A stretch of DNA of 64,000 nt from Aquimarina mycalae. Lineage in GTDB: Bacteria; Bacteroidota; Bacteroidia; Flavobacteriales; Flavobacteriaceae. The stretch's first letter is position 1. The number at the start of each line of letters is the position of its first letter. The position numbers were made by a program, and so were the translations under genes. The notes under the pieces were generated by a model. That model was not told where the DNA came from, ran no database searches, and saw nothing but the letters and a program-made list of their open reading frames with translations. The DNA is taken from NCBI RefSeq assembly GCF_029906345.1, contig NZ_JARYGY010000006.1, forward strand, positions 310,001-374,000. The letters are read 5' to 3'. Of the stretch, positions 8,250-17,205 are shown piece after piece.

Positions 8250-8969
8250 TTATTCCCTTTCATGTAAACTCCAATCATATTCTAAATATTCAATAGTAGA
8301 TGTACTACTGATTTTTGTTGTAGCATATGTATTGATATAACGTTTAACATCTCCATCATAAAAATCTTTAGCATACCATTCAAACACCTTCGAAATACTT
8401 ACTTTTCCAGAAGTAATAAGATTTTTAGTAGGATCATTAATATAATCGATGGTTCTTTCTTCCAGTGCTTGGGTAATATTCCTACCAGTATACGCTCTGT
8501 TCCATAATTTTGGTGATGAAGTGGCAGCGCAATTCAGTAAGAAATGAATTCTGGGCTCATCCATTTTTCTTAGAATTGTGTGTTCGATATCATCTAGACT
8601 ATATTGAACATTATTTATAGTAATCGATTTTTTCTTCCATGGATTTTCTAAATCATTTATAGAATTAATAGGGTAATGATCAATGATCATTTTCATTACA
8701 ATAGCGTTGTATAGGTTTACCCAATATGCTAGTTTTTCAGTATCATTAGAATCGGTAGTAGGATAATTAGTAGATAAGGATTTAAAATATTTGTCAAATA
8801 AAAATTTATCTCTAATAAAACCTTTATAGTCTACACTACCATCGTTGGATACATTTAGCAATAGTAATTGATCCCATACCATATGATCAATATGATTCTT
8901 TTGTGCGTGTATATCCACACAGAAATATGGTAATGCAGCTATCAGTATTAATATATATATCTTTTTCAT
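8250..8969 (-). CDS. DUF547 domain exported protein
   Basis: A 239-residue protein with signal peptide 1-22 (cleavage near IHAQ). DUF547 features are visible: 'AYWVNLYNAIVMKMI' near 82-96, 'SLDDIEHTILRK' and 'HFLLNCAATSSPKL' with the conserved Asn-Cys. The family is widespread in bacteria and plants and is thought to be papain-like, but has no proven reaction. It lies 21 nt after the outer-membrane protein gene and is probably its operon partner under the promoter near 9944. Confidence 0.85.
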   Translation of the reverse strand: MKKIYILILIAALPYFCVDIHAQKNHIDHMVWDQLLLLNVSNDGSVDYKGFIRDKFLFDKYFKSLSTNYPTTDSNDTEKLAYWVNLYNAIVMKMIIDHYPINSINDLENPWKKKSITINNVQYSLDDIEHTILRKMDEPRIHFLLNCAATSSPKLWNRAYTGRNITQALEERTIDYINDPTKNLITSGKVSISKVFEWYAKDFYDGDVKRYINTYATTKISSTSTIEYLEYDWSLHERE

Positions 8970-8990
8970 ATGATGTACTTTATTATTTGG

Positions 8991-9890
8991 TTAGTGTACT
9001 TTATAGACTAATCCTAAAGATACGGAAGATGCTCTATTATAATTTCTTCCATCCATATTAACCGTATATCCAGATGACACACCAAAACTTTGTTTATAAA
9101 TAGGAATATATATATCCAGATATAGATTTGTATAATCAACTTCTGTTTCTGGCAAAGCATTTGCGCCACCTGCATCTACAAATTCTTGAGTACCAATATC
9201 CAATCCACTTAAAGAGTTTTGTACGCCTATTTTGGCGTGCGTATAAAACCACTTATTATAATATCCTAGTTTAGCGCTGTATATCATAGCATTAGGGATT
9301 TCAAAATCTGGATTATTCCTTAAGCTATATGCCGCTTGGAGTTCAATAAAAAGATTTGAAGAAGTTTTAAATTGTACAAAACCACACCCTTCATATGCAG
9401 TTGCTCCGTTTCCTATAGAAAGTATGCCTGCTTCTTCATAGCCTCCAACAGGTATCGTGACTCCAGTTGCTCCTCCAAGAGATAGTCTAGATTGATTAGA
9501 TAAATTTGTATCTAATATTTTAGCTTTTAAAAAAACACTCAAATCTTGTACACCTTCTACTTGACTTTCTCCTATAACAGGATCTAATGTACCGAGTTCA
9601 CTTTTTGTGGATACATAAGGTATTGCTACTGTTGTGGATAACCAATCTGAAACCCCATATTCTCCATAAATGCTAATAATGGACGAAGAAATTTCTCCCA
9701 TATTCATGGGATTAGTTTTCGTAATAGATTCTCCACGATAAAAGTTGTCAAAACTTTTATAGGAATAGGAAGAAGCAATTGTTAGCTCCTTCTTTTTTGG
9801 GAAAAACCCATTTAATAATGTTTGAGCCGATAATGATGAGAATGATACAAAACAAAGTACACAAATCATCTTTTTAGAAATTGTAATCAT
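8991..9890 (-). CDS. Outer-membrane beta-barrel protein (MetA/phenol-degradation-like transporter family)
   Basis: A 299-residue protein with signal peptide 1-22 (FSSLSAQ). The rest is alternating beta strands with aromatic girdles, repeated 'YGVSDWLSTTVAIPYV'-type hairpins, and a C-terminal strand ending in VYKVH. It fits the PF13557-like 'MetA pathway' barrels seen across Proteobacteria and Bacteroidetes, whose transport role is poorly defined. First gene of a two-gene unit with the DUF547 protein. Confidence 0.75.
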   Translation of the reverse strand: MITISKKMICVLCFVSFSSLSAQTLLNGFFPKKKELTIASSYSYKSFDNFYRGESITKTNPMNMGEISSSIISIYGEYGVSDWLSTTVAIPYVSTKSELGTLDPVIGESQVEGVQDLSVFLKAKILDTNLSNQSRLSLGGATGVTIPVGGYEEAGILSIGNGATAYEGCGFVQFKTSSNLFIELQAAYSLRNNPDFEIPNAMIYSAKLGYYNKWFYTHAKIGVQNSLSGLDIGTQEFVDAGGANALPETEVDYTNLYLDIYIPIYKQSFGVSSGYTVNMDGRNYNRASSVSLGLVYKVH

Positions 9891-9943
9891 ATTATCATAT
9901 AATATTAGGTTAGTTAGGTAGTTTTTCTGATGTTTTAAATCGA

Positions 9944-9964
9944 CAAAACTACGGTTTTACCGTA
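9944..9964 (-). promoter_or_regulatory. Bacteroidetes promoter (-7 box) overlapped by a palindromic operator-like site
   Basis: The minus strand reads TAGTTTTG at 9951-9944, a full match to TAnnTTTG. Immediately upstream and overlapping it by two bases is the perfect palindrome TACGGT-TTT-ACCGTA (9950-9964). A repressor bound there would cover the -7/-33 interval. No good -33 TTTG is seen, which suits an activator- or repressor-controlled promoter. It lies 54-74 nt before the outer-membrane protein gene. Confidence 0.6.
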
Positions 9965-10225
9965 ATGTATAATAATTTAGTTGAAAAACAATATTTTATC
10001 GATGAAATACTCAAATTATTGATTTATTTTAATAATAACTATTATAAATCTTACTTTTTTGATGTTTTTATGAAATAATAATAGGGGAATTTTACTATTT
10101 TTTTAAATCCCAAAAAACCACCTTGTTATACAAGATGATTTTTGATAGAACAAGAATTTCAATATTGATATAATCGATAAAAAAACAAATAATGTAATAT
10201 TATATGAAAATACGAGCTACTTAAT
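9965..10225. other. Rest of a 335-nt gene-free region; weak hairpin only
   Basis: Very AT-rich. A small inverted repeat, CACCTTGT/ACAAGATG with one G-U pair (10119-10137), is followed on the minus strand by a T6 run. It could weakly terminate the DUF6326-like gene upstream. No open frame or RNA gene is apparent. Confidence 0.35.
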
Positions 10226-10636
10226 TTACTCCGTAATATTTTTAGGCCATTTCCAGGCATGCCAAACAATGGATGCAGTAATACAACTTTCTACAACCCC
10301 AAGAAATACATAAAAAGCATACCATGGTGTAATCGAAGTAGCAGCTATTAATACCATTAATAAGGTGTATAAAATCCCAAAAACAATATTGAATAACTTA
10401 TTGATCGAAGGCTTTAATAAGATCGATAATGCAATCATTAGAGCAGGAATAACCAATACAATAGATGCTATCAGTAATTTAATAGGACTATCTAAGACAT
10501 TAACACCGCTTATTAGACTTTCTACTTTTTCAGGGGCATATAATTCAAAATAATCACCATATACATAACAGAACATAACGGATGTCCATAAAGCCGCAAG
10601 TTTGATTTTTATATTTATTTTCTGGTTTTCTAACAT
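10226..10636 (-). CDS. Small four-helix membrane protein, DUF6326-like
   Basis: A 136-residue protein with four hydrophobic helices (about 13-32, 52-75, 80-100, 104-128). The opening 'KLAALWTSVMFCYVYGDYFEL' resembles DUF6326/DoxX-like small membrane proteins of Bacteroidetes. Function is unknown. It lies alone between the ion-channel gene and the outer-membrane barrel gene; an inverted repeat upstream (10680-10710) may control it. Confidence 0.65.
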   Translation of the reverse strand: MLENQKINIKIKLAALWTSVMFCYVYGDYFELYAPEKVESLISGVNVLDSPIKLLIASIVLVIPALMIALSILLKPSINKLFNIVFGILYTLLMVLIAATSITPWYAFYVFLGVVESCITASIVWHAWKWPKNITE

Positions 10637-10679
10637 CTTGATACGATTTAATGGTTGAAATTAATTAATACTATTCTCT

Positions 10680-10710
10680 TATATCCAGCACACGTTAATT
10701 ATTGGATATA
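10680..10710. promoter_or_regulatory. Inverted repeat TATATCCA-N15-TGGATATA
   Basis: Perfect 8-bp arms separated by 15 nt lie 44 nt upstream of the DUF6326-like gene and 87 nt after the stop of the ion-channel gene. There is no T-tract, so a regulator-binding site is more likely than a terminator. No recognisable -7 box is adjacent. Confidence 0.4.
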
Positions 10711-10796
10711 CTAATAAAGACGTTTAAATTATAGAAATGGTTGCCTGACAATAGAAATCATGTATTTGATTTAGAAAATCAAAAGAATTGGATGTC

Positions 10797-11894
10797 TTAC
10801 ATAATTAACCTAAAATATAGATATATCATAATGATAGTGTATGCTAAAGGAAATCCGTATCTAAAATGTTTTTGTAACGAAATCCGATCTTCATTTTCTT
10901 CTATTCCATTGATTCTATGATTTACGATTACCGCGAGGATTCCCAGAAAAATAAAAATATATCCTACGATAATCACATATTCAATGAATGTATTATAGGA
11001 TAGTTTAGGAAGAATTGATGCAGAATAGAAATTAAACGCAACAACAGTTAGCATTAATGTAAAACCAACCCCTATTTGAGAACTAAACTCTTTTATCCAA
11101 AAAATTGAAAACGAAGCCATAATGATAATGAGAAGCGGAAACAATACTTGCCATTGGTAATATCCAGATAACCTTTTTGCCTTTATTTCAAAAACGACTC
11201 TCGAATAAGAATTCTTTTCAGAATTGACATGAGCATCCATATACTTGTATTTTTTTGTTGTGATATGGGCATCACTACTTATAAATTCCCAATCTTCGCC
11301 GAGATAATCATCTGCATTATCTTCTAAGAACAACTTAGGATTTGTAAAAATAATATGGTGATTACTATAAGAAAAAGGTTCTATTTCTACCAAATACTGC
11401 TGTGAATCAAATGGAAACTTAATATAGTCCATATCCGAACTAAATGTACCGAAGAATCGTCGCTCGTATTCAATACGTCCATTAGCATAAATTTCAATTC
11501 TCGTATTTGGAGTATCCTCACTGCCTTGTACATTGATAAGTTCGAATGCAGGAACCCATAGTTCATTTTGCATAAGTTCGCTTGCTCTTGCGTTTTCATA
11601 GATAATAGATTGCATCAAAGAATCTTTAGGTGTAAAAGGTGCATCCTTATCGATCCAGGAATAAAGCAAATATCCATCAATCTGATAGGTTTCATTTACC
11701 GAATTGATATTGTATATTTTATTAATACGTAATGTAACCGAAACTTCTAAAGGAGTAGTGTCTGCAGAGGTTTCTATATCTTTCTGAAAACCAGAGAATG
11801 AGTAGAATAGTATGGTGAGTATTAGTATGAAATATTGTGGATTAGGTGTTTTTATGGTTTTATGAATTTTGCGTGATATGATTTCTAGCTTCAT
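10797..11894 (-). CDS. Prokaryotic pentameric ligand-gated ion channel (Cys-loop receptor superfamily)
   Basis: A 365-residue protein with an N-terminal hydrophobic anchor or signal (about 20-34), an extracellular beta-sandwich (50-240) and four C-terminal helices: M1 about 245-267, M2 273-292, M3 304-326, M4 347-363. Superfamily marks are 'ELWVPAFEL' (111-119, the conserved W-x-P loop), the Cys-loop equivalent with its F-P-x-D core (FPFD, 160-163, lacking the two cysteines as in bacterial members), and P253 in M1. It is related to GLIC/ELIC-type channels. Ligand and ion selectivity are unknown. It is the last of three probably co-transcribed genes (44-nt gap). Confidence 0.85.
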   Translation of the reverse strand: MKLEIISRKIHKTIKTPNPQYFILILTILFYSFSGFQKDIETSADTTPLEVSVTLRINKIYNINSVNETYQIDGYLLYSWIDKDAPFTPKDSLMQSIIYENARASELMQNELWVPAFELINVQGSEDTPNTRIEIYANGRIEYERRFFGTFSSDMDYIKFPFDSQQYLVEIEPFSYSNHHIIFTNPKLFLEDNADDYLGEDWEFISSDAHITTKKYKYMDAHVNSEKNSYSRVVFEIKAKRLSGYYQWQVLFPLLIIIMASFSIFWIKEFSSQIGVGFTLMLTVVAFNFYSASILPKLSYNTFIEYVIIVGYIFIFLGILAVIVNHRINGIEENEDRISLQKHFRYGFPLAYTIIMIYLYFRLIM

Positions 11895-11938
11895 GTTTTA
11901 GGAATCTTAATAGACCAGTTTTGCGGATATAATTTATT

Positions 11939-12874
11939 TTACCACCTATCTTTTTTATCTGTTTTTCCTGATGTTGATTCTTTACAACCACAAGGCAATT
12001 CGTCGCGATACTCACAATATAAGGTGATTTCCATTTTTGTATCGTTCTTGTGGTTGTTATAAAAGTCTTTTAGGTTAATCGAATATTTTTTTTCTCCATT
12101 AATTTTAAAATAGATTTCATGATGAAAAAGAATATCATTTAAAATGGTTACCTCACAATCTAAAAATTGTTTCCCTTCATTGATCGTCCACGCGTCTTCA
12201 TAATACGGTAAAAACAATCTTGTCAATGGAGGTATTTTTCGATTTAACGATCCAATACCCGAAGCACCTTTGGCCTCGCTGTAAAGCTCTTTGTCCAACC
12301 AAGGAAAATCCTTACATTCTACTTTAAAAGGAACGATATCTACTTTCCATAAATCAAAAGAAGCATCAAAAACAACAGGAATGTATTTGATTTTCATGAG
12401 TTTTAAAATATCATAATCTAGATATACTTGTTGTACAGGTTTATCGCCTTCAAAAACAAATTCATTTGGCGTTGCAATACCAATATCATATTCGGTATTT
12501 TTATTGGGTTTCCCCTTTTCATCTCTATGGAATACTGGTGGAGAAGCAATGTAATATTTGGAAACATAATAGGGAGCATTCGTTTTTTTATCTATTTGAT
12601 ATCCATATGGCAAGTTTGTAAATACCTGATTTTTTTTATGCCATTCTAAGCCATTTGGCGCTGCACTCCAATTTTCAATATTTTTATTAGAAATGATAGT
12701 ATTACACCCAAATAAAGTTACACCTTGATGTTTATATTCTTTTTGAGGTTTTATTTTGGAAGTTCCTACATTAAAATTTACATAGCCCTTGGTTTTTGAA
12801 GTAAACGTGTTTTGAGCGACTGAGATTGAGGAAAAAAATAGTAGTGCAGTGTAATATAAAATAGGATATTTCAT
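11939..12874 (-). CDS. Exported protein of unknown family next to the ion-channel gene
   Basis: A 311-residue protein with signal peptide 1-20 (SISVAQ). I do not recognise a family. It is beta-rich, with many aromatic residues and motifs such as 'YVSKYYIASPPVFHRD'. Six cysteines include a C-terminal CGC cluster (LPCGCKE), and the tail is polar and lysine-rich. It lies 44 nt before the channel gene and 42 nt after a small alpha-helical gene, so the three may form an operon. It could be periplasmic or surface exposed; no catalytic motif is evident. Confidence 0.6.
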   Translation of the reverse strand: MKYPILYYTALLFFSSISVAQNTFTSKTKGYVNFNVGTSKIKPQKEYKHQGVTLFGCNTIISNKNIENWSAAPNGLEWHKKNQVFTNLPYGYQIDKKTNAPYYVSKYYIASPPVFHRDEKGKPNKNTEYDIGIATPNEFVFEGDKPVQQVYLDYDILKLMKIKYIPVVFDASFDLWKVDIVPFKVECKDFPWLDKELYSEAKGASGIGSLNRKIPPLTRLFLPYYEDAWTINEGKQFLDCEVTILNDILFHHEIYFKINGEKKYSINLKDFYNNHKNDTKMEITLYCEYRDELPCGCKESTSGKTDKKDRW

Positions 12875-12916
12875 CGAGTAAATTTTGTGCGTTAAGGTTA
12901 TCGTGGTTGGAAGTCT

Positions 12917-13357
12917 TTATATTCGAATACATTTAAAGGCTTTCCATTGATTTTTAAGATATTCACTGGGTAAATCATCGTCATTTCTGTCCATTATTCT
13001 ATTAAGTGAATCACAAACTGCTCTTTCGGCCCTGATATCACAGGCATTTTTTTCTTGACGCCCATTTGCATCTTTTAGGCAAAGGACATAATTTTCAATA
13101 GCATCATTGATATTATCACTAATAACATCCAGAATCCTTTGGTCTATTTTCATTAGAGAACCAACGAACTCCTTTGCTTCTTTAGGGTCAAAATTAGAGG
13201 GCTTTTCAACTTCTTTACGATCAAAGTATGACCTGATGTTTTCTACGGTTAGTGATAGTCTTTCTGAAATTAAAAATTCAGCAACTTTTATTCCAGTATC
13301 AATATATTTTAAGACTAGTGCTCCACTAGCAGCGGCTGCAAATGCTCCTAAAGCCAT
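12917..13357 (-). CDS. Small protein of unknown function with hydrophobic N-terminus
   Basis: A 146-residue protein. The first 20 residues are Ala/Gly-rich and hydrophobic (MALGAFAAAASGALVLKYI), resembling a membrane-inserting segment. The rest is charged and alpha-helical with four cysteines, three of them spaced within 92-118. No family recognised. First of the possible three-gene unit ending with the ion channel. Its upstream region carries the bipartite sequence also found at 53631. Confidence 0.55.
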   Translation of the reverse strand: MALGAFAAAASGALVLKYIDTGIKVAEFLISERLSLTVENIRSYFDRKEVEKPSNFDPKEAKEFVGSLMKIDQRILDVISDNINDAIENYVLCLKDANGRQEKNACDIRAERAVCDSLNRIMDRNDDDLPSEYLKNQWKAFKCIRI

Positions 13358-13827
13358 ATTTTTATAGTTTAATTAAACAATCTCGTTCTAATTTAATTCA
13401 AATACCATGTTTTCGTTGAAATTACCCAAAACAATAGTATATGGTTACTACAATATTTATATCTCTGATATCTCAGGAATATAAGTATCATAATTTTATT
13501 GATTTTCTATGAAGAAAACCACAGTATTTTTTACTGTTTTATATTGTTAAAAAGGGGGTAAAAAGCAATGTAAGAATACTAATCTAAACAATTATTCTGT
13601 AAGTTAAAAATATCTGTATTGGTAAAATAATGGGAGTATTCCCTTTTTTGTAGTCAAAACCTTTGTGAATGCTAAAAAAAATCGAGAATGAAGTAATGGA
13701 AAATTTTCGTTAAAAAATCTATAGATTCCAATTAGTGATGTCTGCCTTGATATTGTGAAAGCGTCCAATTCGGGAACTTCGTATTATAACTGGATTTTAA
13801 TTGAATACAGATTAATCTAAGAAGTAT
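13358..13827. other. 470-nt gene-free region
   Basis: AT-rich, with no credible open frame on either strand and no exact TAnnTTTG box. It holds the bipartite sequence at 13450-13483 and a very short GGGA/TCCC hairpin with T6 at 13632-13649. It separates the ion-channel unit from the isochorismatase gene. Confidence 0.6.
13450..13483. repeat. Bipartite sequence shared with 53631-53670
   Basis: ACAATATTTATATCT (13450-13464), 3 nt, then ATATCTCAGGAATATA (13468-13483). The first 15-mer is identical at 53631-53645 and the 12-mer ATATCTCAGGAA recurs at 53656-53667, in the same order and orientation with a 10-nt spacer there. Each copy lies 70-95 nt upstream of a minus-strand gene. Confidence 0.55.
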
Positions 13828-14400
13828 TTAATTAAAAATCCCTAGTATATCTTTTGTTTGTACAATCTTAGCAAACTCATCTTTAAGATTGGCAATTTCG
13901 ATATCATGAACCATTTGCGCATCATATCGTTGGCCATTAGCACCAATTTTATCAAATGCCGCAACACCATCTTCAATTAAAAATGTGTTAAATCCATAAT
14001 TAGAAGCCATTCTGGTACTGGTAGATACACAATGTTCTGTGGTTAATCCTGCAATAACAACATTATTAATACCTCTATTTTCTAATTGTGTTCTGAGATC
14101 GGTCCCAATAAAAGCGCTATTCACGTTTTTTTCGATAACTGGTTCATTAGTTTGTGGTATGATAAAATCCTGAAAATCATTACCAGGCTTTCCTTTAGCT
14201 AATGGAGAATCTGGATTGGTAGAGCAATGTTTTACATGAAAAATAGGAAGCTCTTCTGCTCGCCATTTATTTAATAATGCTTCTATGTTTCCTTCTGCTT
14301 CTGGATTGTTGCGTTCTGTGCCGTAATATCCAGGACGATTAATACCTTTTTGTACATCTATTAGTAGTAGTGCAGGATTATCTTTTTTAGTCAAGGTCAT
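13828..14400 (-). CDS. Isochorismatase-family cysteine hydrolase
   Basis: A 190-residue cytoplasmic protein with the full catalytic triad of the family: D15 in LLLIDVQKGI, K91 in IEKNVNSAF and C124 in GLTTEHCVSTS. The family hydrolyses amides or ureides (nicotinamidase, N-carbamoylsarcosine amidase, biuret-type hydrolases) or isochorismate; the specificity cannot be assigned from these residues. Length is normal. It stands alone, preceded by the foldback repeat at 14417. Confidence 0.9.
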   Translation of the reverse strand: MTLTKKDNPALLLIDVQKGINRPGYYGTERNNPEAEGNIEALLNKWRAEELPIFHVKHCSTNPDSPLAKGKPGNDFQDFIIPQTNEPVIEKNVNSAFIGTDLRTQLENRGINNVVIAGLTTEHCVSTSTRMASNYGFNTFLIEDGVAAFDKIGANGQRYDAQMVHDIEIANLKDEFAKIVQTKDILGIFN

Positions 14401-14416
14401 TATCTTCTTTTTTAAA

Positions 14417-14536
14417 AGGTCTAAAAAGGATTACATATCAATTGTCGATCTGAGCTTGTTGAATACATTTTTGAAATCAACGGATAATAAATTTCTGTAT
14501 GCTCAATTTGACAACAATGAATCACTTTTTAGACCT
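14417..14536. repeat. REP/MITE-like foldback element
   Basis: Perfect 12-bp terminal inverted repeats AGGTCTAAAAAG (14417-14428) and CTTTTTAGACCT (14525-14536), extended by GATT/AATC after a one-base bulge. The interior contains nested complementary pieces (GAGC...GCTC, ATAC...GTAT). TGTCGATCTGAGCTTGTTGA at 14440-14463 looks like a decayed copy of the 'TGTCATCCTGAGCTTGTCGA' repeat scattered in many Bacteroidetes genomes. No clear target-site duplication. Its position after the DUF2490 operon also suits a transcription end. Confidence 0.55.
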
Positions 14537-14543
14537 CTTCTCT

Positions 14544-15221
14544 TTATTTACTTTTTCTAAAGTCGGTATTAAAAATAACACCTAACTGTAATCGATCAAA
14601 ATTTCGTCCTGTAAAATGATTTTTTAAGTATCCTAACTGAATACTGAAGTTTGATTGTATATTATATCCTACAGCTCCATACAATCTGTTTTGCCCAAAA
14701 ATTGGTTCTTGCAAATTGATAAACACTTCATCATATACATTTAGAAACCATTTGTCATTAAATGGATATGTAAGTTGTAGTCGATATCTTGCTCGATGTT
14801 CTGTGAAATCATCAAACTGTGTACTGATAAATCGCTGTTCTAATCGATAACGATGTTCAAATTTTACTTTCCCTACTTCATTCTTAAGGATAAACTGTTC
14901 AAATATTCTATGTTCATTACTGTTTTCTTCACCATCAATTTCGGCAAAAGTTCCATCGGTATTGATATATCCATATCCAATAGTAGCGATAGCGTTCTCT
15001 GTGAGATGATAATTTAATCCTGTTCTTAACAATAATTGGTTAAATGTACCAGCTACTTCGTAAAATCTAAATTGAGCTTCTGAATGAATACTCAGTTTAT
15101 CAGTTATTCGATTTGTGCCAAAATACATATACCAGGCACCCCATTCATCTTCTCCAGTGTCTTGGGCACTCGTATTGGTAATAGTCATAAATATTGCAGC
15201 AAGGACAATAATTTTTCTCAT
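14544..15221 (-). CDS. DUF2490 family outer-membrane protein
   Basis: A 225-residue protein with signal peptide 1-19 (NTSAQ). It starts 'EWGAWYMYFGTNRI' and continues with amphipathic strands and Tyr/Phe/Arg-rich hairpins to a terminal barrel strand, the standard DUF2490 pattern (probable 10-12-stranded barrel of unknown role). Last gene of a four-gene operon, 23 nt after the S9 peptidase. Confidence 0.8.
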   Translation of the reverse strand: MRKIIVLAAIFMTITNTSAQDTGEDEWGAWYMYFGTNRITDKLSIHSEAQFRFYEVAGTFNQLLLRTGLNYHLTENAIATIGYGYINTDGTFAEIDGEENSNEHRIFEQFILKNEVGKVKFEHRYRLEQRFISTQFDDFTEHRARYRLQLTYPFNDKWFLNVYDEVFINLQEPIFGQNRLYGAVGYNIQSNFSIQLGYLKNHFTGRNFDRLQLGVIFNTDFRKSK

Positions 15222-15244
15222 AAGTAATCGGTAATTAAATTGTT

Positions 15245-17194
15245 TTAGGATTCTGATTTTACTGTTTTGGTTTTAGCCTTTCCATCATTAATGACTTCTG
15301 ATCCAGGCTCCTTGAGATACTTGTCTAAGAATTTTAGAATTCTTCCGTAAGCTTCAATCTGATTCTCTTTTTTTACAAAACCATGTCCTTCATCTTCGAA
15401 TAATACGTATTCTACAGGTACACCATTTTTCTTTACTCCTTCTACAATTTCATCAGATTCTACTTTTAGTACTCTAGGATCTTTGGCTCCTTGAAGTACA
15501 ATCAATGGTTTTGTTACTTTTTCTGTATGAAATAATGGAGAAATCTTACGTAATCTTACAGAATCAGCAGTGTTAGGATCTCCCATTTCTGTATATAAAG
15601 CTTCTTTAAAAGATTCCCACCACGGCGGAATACTTTTTAAGGTTCTTAACCAGTTAGTTACTCCAAAGATATTTACTCCTACCTTAAATTCTTCTGGTGT
15701 ATAGGTAAGTGCTGCCATTGTCATATAACCTCCATATGAACCACCAATAATACCAATTTTATTAGCATCAATAATATCTTGTTGCGCTAACCAGTCTTTT
15801 CCAGCTACGCAGTCTTTTAGATCTTTGTCTCCGTGGTTTTGATCGTCCATTTTAAAGAACGTTTTTCCATAACCACTACTTCCTCTATTATTTACTGCTA
15901 GGATTGCATATCCGTGATTAACATAATATTGAATTTGTGAACTAAATCCTTGTCTCGATTGCCCTCCAGGTCCTCCGTGTACCCATACTAACGCAGGAAC
16001 TTTATTGTCAACCGTAGCTTGTTTCGGCTTATAATAAATTGCGGGAATTTCTAATCCATCAAAAGATTTAAATCTTACTACTTCTGAAGCAACCAGATGA
16101 TCTGAATTAATATCTTTATTGAGCACATCAGTCAATTGACTATGCTTTTTGGATGCCAGATCGTACGAATACACATTTCTAGGAGTACTTGATCCTGAAA
16201 CATTTAAAAACGCCATAGATTCATCTCTAGAAAAACGTGCACTGGAAATCTCCTTGTTTTCGAATTTAGGAAATTCTACTGCTTTGCCAGTAGCTACTTC
16301 TTTTACATCCATTACAGTTTTAGCATCCTCATTAGTAAACATCACTTGATATTTTCCATTTCTGGTAAAATAAAATGAACTGATATCCCAGTTTTTTTCT
16401 GCCACTTTTTCTTTAGTTCCATCGGCAAGATTGTACTTCATTAAATAACTAAATTCTGCATTATCATCTGTGGTATAATAAAATGCGCTGTTATCCTTAG
16501 AAAAATCCTGAGGTCTATTACCACTTATGTTCTCATTGATTTTGGTTTTTTCTTTAGTCTCTGTATTCATGATATATAGATCAATATCATTCGTGGTTAC
16601 TGCTTTGGTCAGTGCAATATACTTTCTATCTTCAGACATTCCGCCAAAATCCATTCCATCATTGTTTTGATATATCATTTTGGATGTAAAGTCAGCGATA
16701 TTCATTTCGTAATGATCCATAAACTTAGGATCCCTCTCATTACTTCCATAAAAGAAACTCTTTCCATCTTTTGACCAACCTCTAAATAATGCTCTTACAT
16801 TTTTCTCTGGAGTTAAACGTGTGATTCCAGCGCTATCTTTAAGGAAGATCTTATATATTTCATCACCATTACCATCCATTCTAAATAGTATTCTGTCATC
16901 TTCTGGGAAATAGGAAATCCCGAAAACAGAGGAGCTATCCGATTTTGTAATAGGGATTAGTTCACCACCTTTTACAGAAGTTGTATACATATTGTAGATG
17001 CCAGAACGGTTACTGGTCATTAATACTTTGGATTTATCTTTAGAAAACCCATTTGCAAATGCATTTTCATTATCCATAAACTGTTCAATAGAGTATTCTT
17101 CTATTGTAATAGGTTTTGCAATTTCTTCTTTCTTTTCCTTTTTACAGGAGTGGAGTAGAAGTACACCAAGTCCTAAAATGATAAGTTTTTTCAT
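15245..17194 (-). CDS. S9-family prolyl oligopeptidase-type peptidase, lipoprotein
   Basis: I use the ATG at 17194 (649 residues). The frame stays open to 17284, but the extra 30 residues overlap the upstream gene and precede a clean lipoprotein signal (MKKLIILG...LLLHSC, lipidated C17). Residues 30-380 form a TolB/DPP-IV-type beta propeller; 400-640 is the alpha/beta hydrolase with S486 in GGSYGGYM, D572 in GAKDPRV and H604 in GHGF. It cleaves short peptides, often after Pro or Ala. It follows the BNR-protein gene by 11 nt. Confidence 0.92.
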   Translation of the reverse strand: MKKLIILGLGVLLLHSCKKEKKEEIAKPITIEEYSIEQFMDNENAFANGFSKDKSKVLMTSNRSGIYNMYTTSVKGGELIPITKSDSSSVFGISYFPEDDRILFRMDGNGDEIYKIFLKDSAGITRLTPEKNVRALFRGWSKDGKSFFYGSNERDPKFMDHYEMNIADFTSKMIYQNNDGMDFGGMSEDRKYIALTKAVTTNDIDLYIMNTETKEKTKINENISGNRPQDFSKDNSAFYYTTDDNAEFSYLMKYNLADGTKEKVAEKNWDISSFYFTRNGKYQVMFTNEDAKTVMDVKEVATGKAVEFPKFENKEISSARFSRDESMAFLNVSGSSTPRNVYSYDLASKKHSQLTDVLNKDINSDHLVASEVVRFKSFDGLEIPAIYYKPKQATVDNKVPALVWVHGGPGGQSRQGFSSQIQYYVNHGYAILAVNNRGSSGYGKTFFKMDDQNHGDKDLKDCVAGKDWLAQQDIIDANKIGIIGGSYGGYMTMAALTYTPEEFKVGVNIFGVTNWLRTLKSIPPWWESFKEALYTEMGDPNTADSVRLRKISPLFHTEKVTKPLIVLQGAKDPRVLKVESDEIVEGVKKNGVPVEYVLFEDEGHGFVKKENQIEAYGRILKFLDKYLKEPGSEVINDGKAKTKTVKSES

Positions 17195-17205
17195 GTGTGA
17201 AAGTT

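Noticed and set aside
13632..13649. GGGA/TCCC hairpin with T6 (possible sRNA terminator)
   Set aside because: Only a 4-bp stem and no plus-strand transcript or promoter precedes it.
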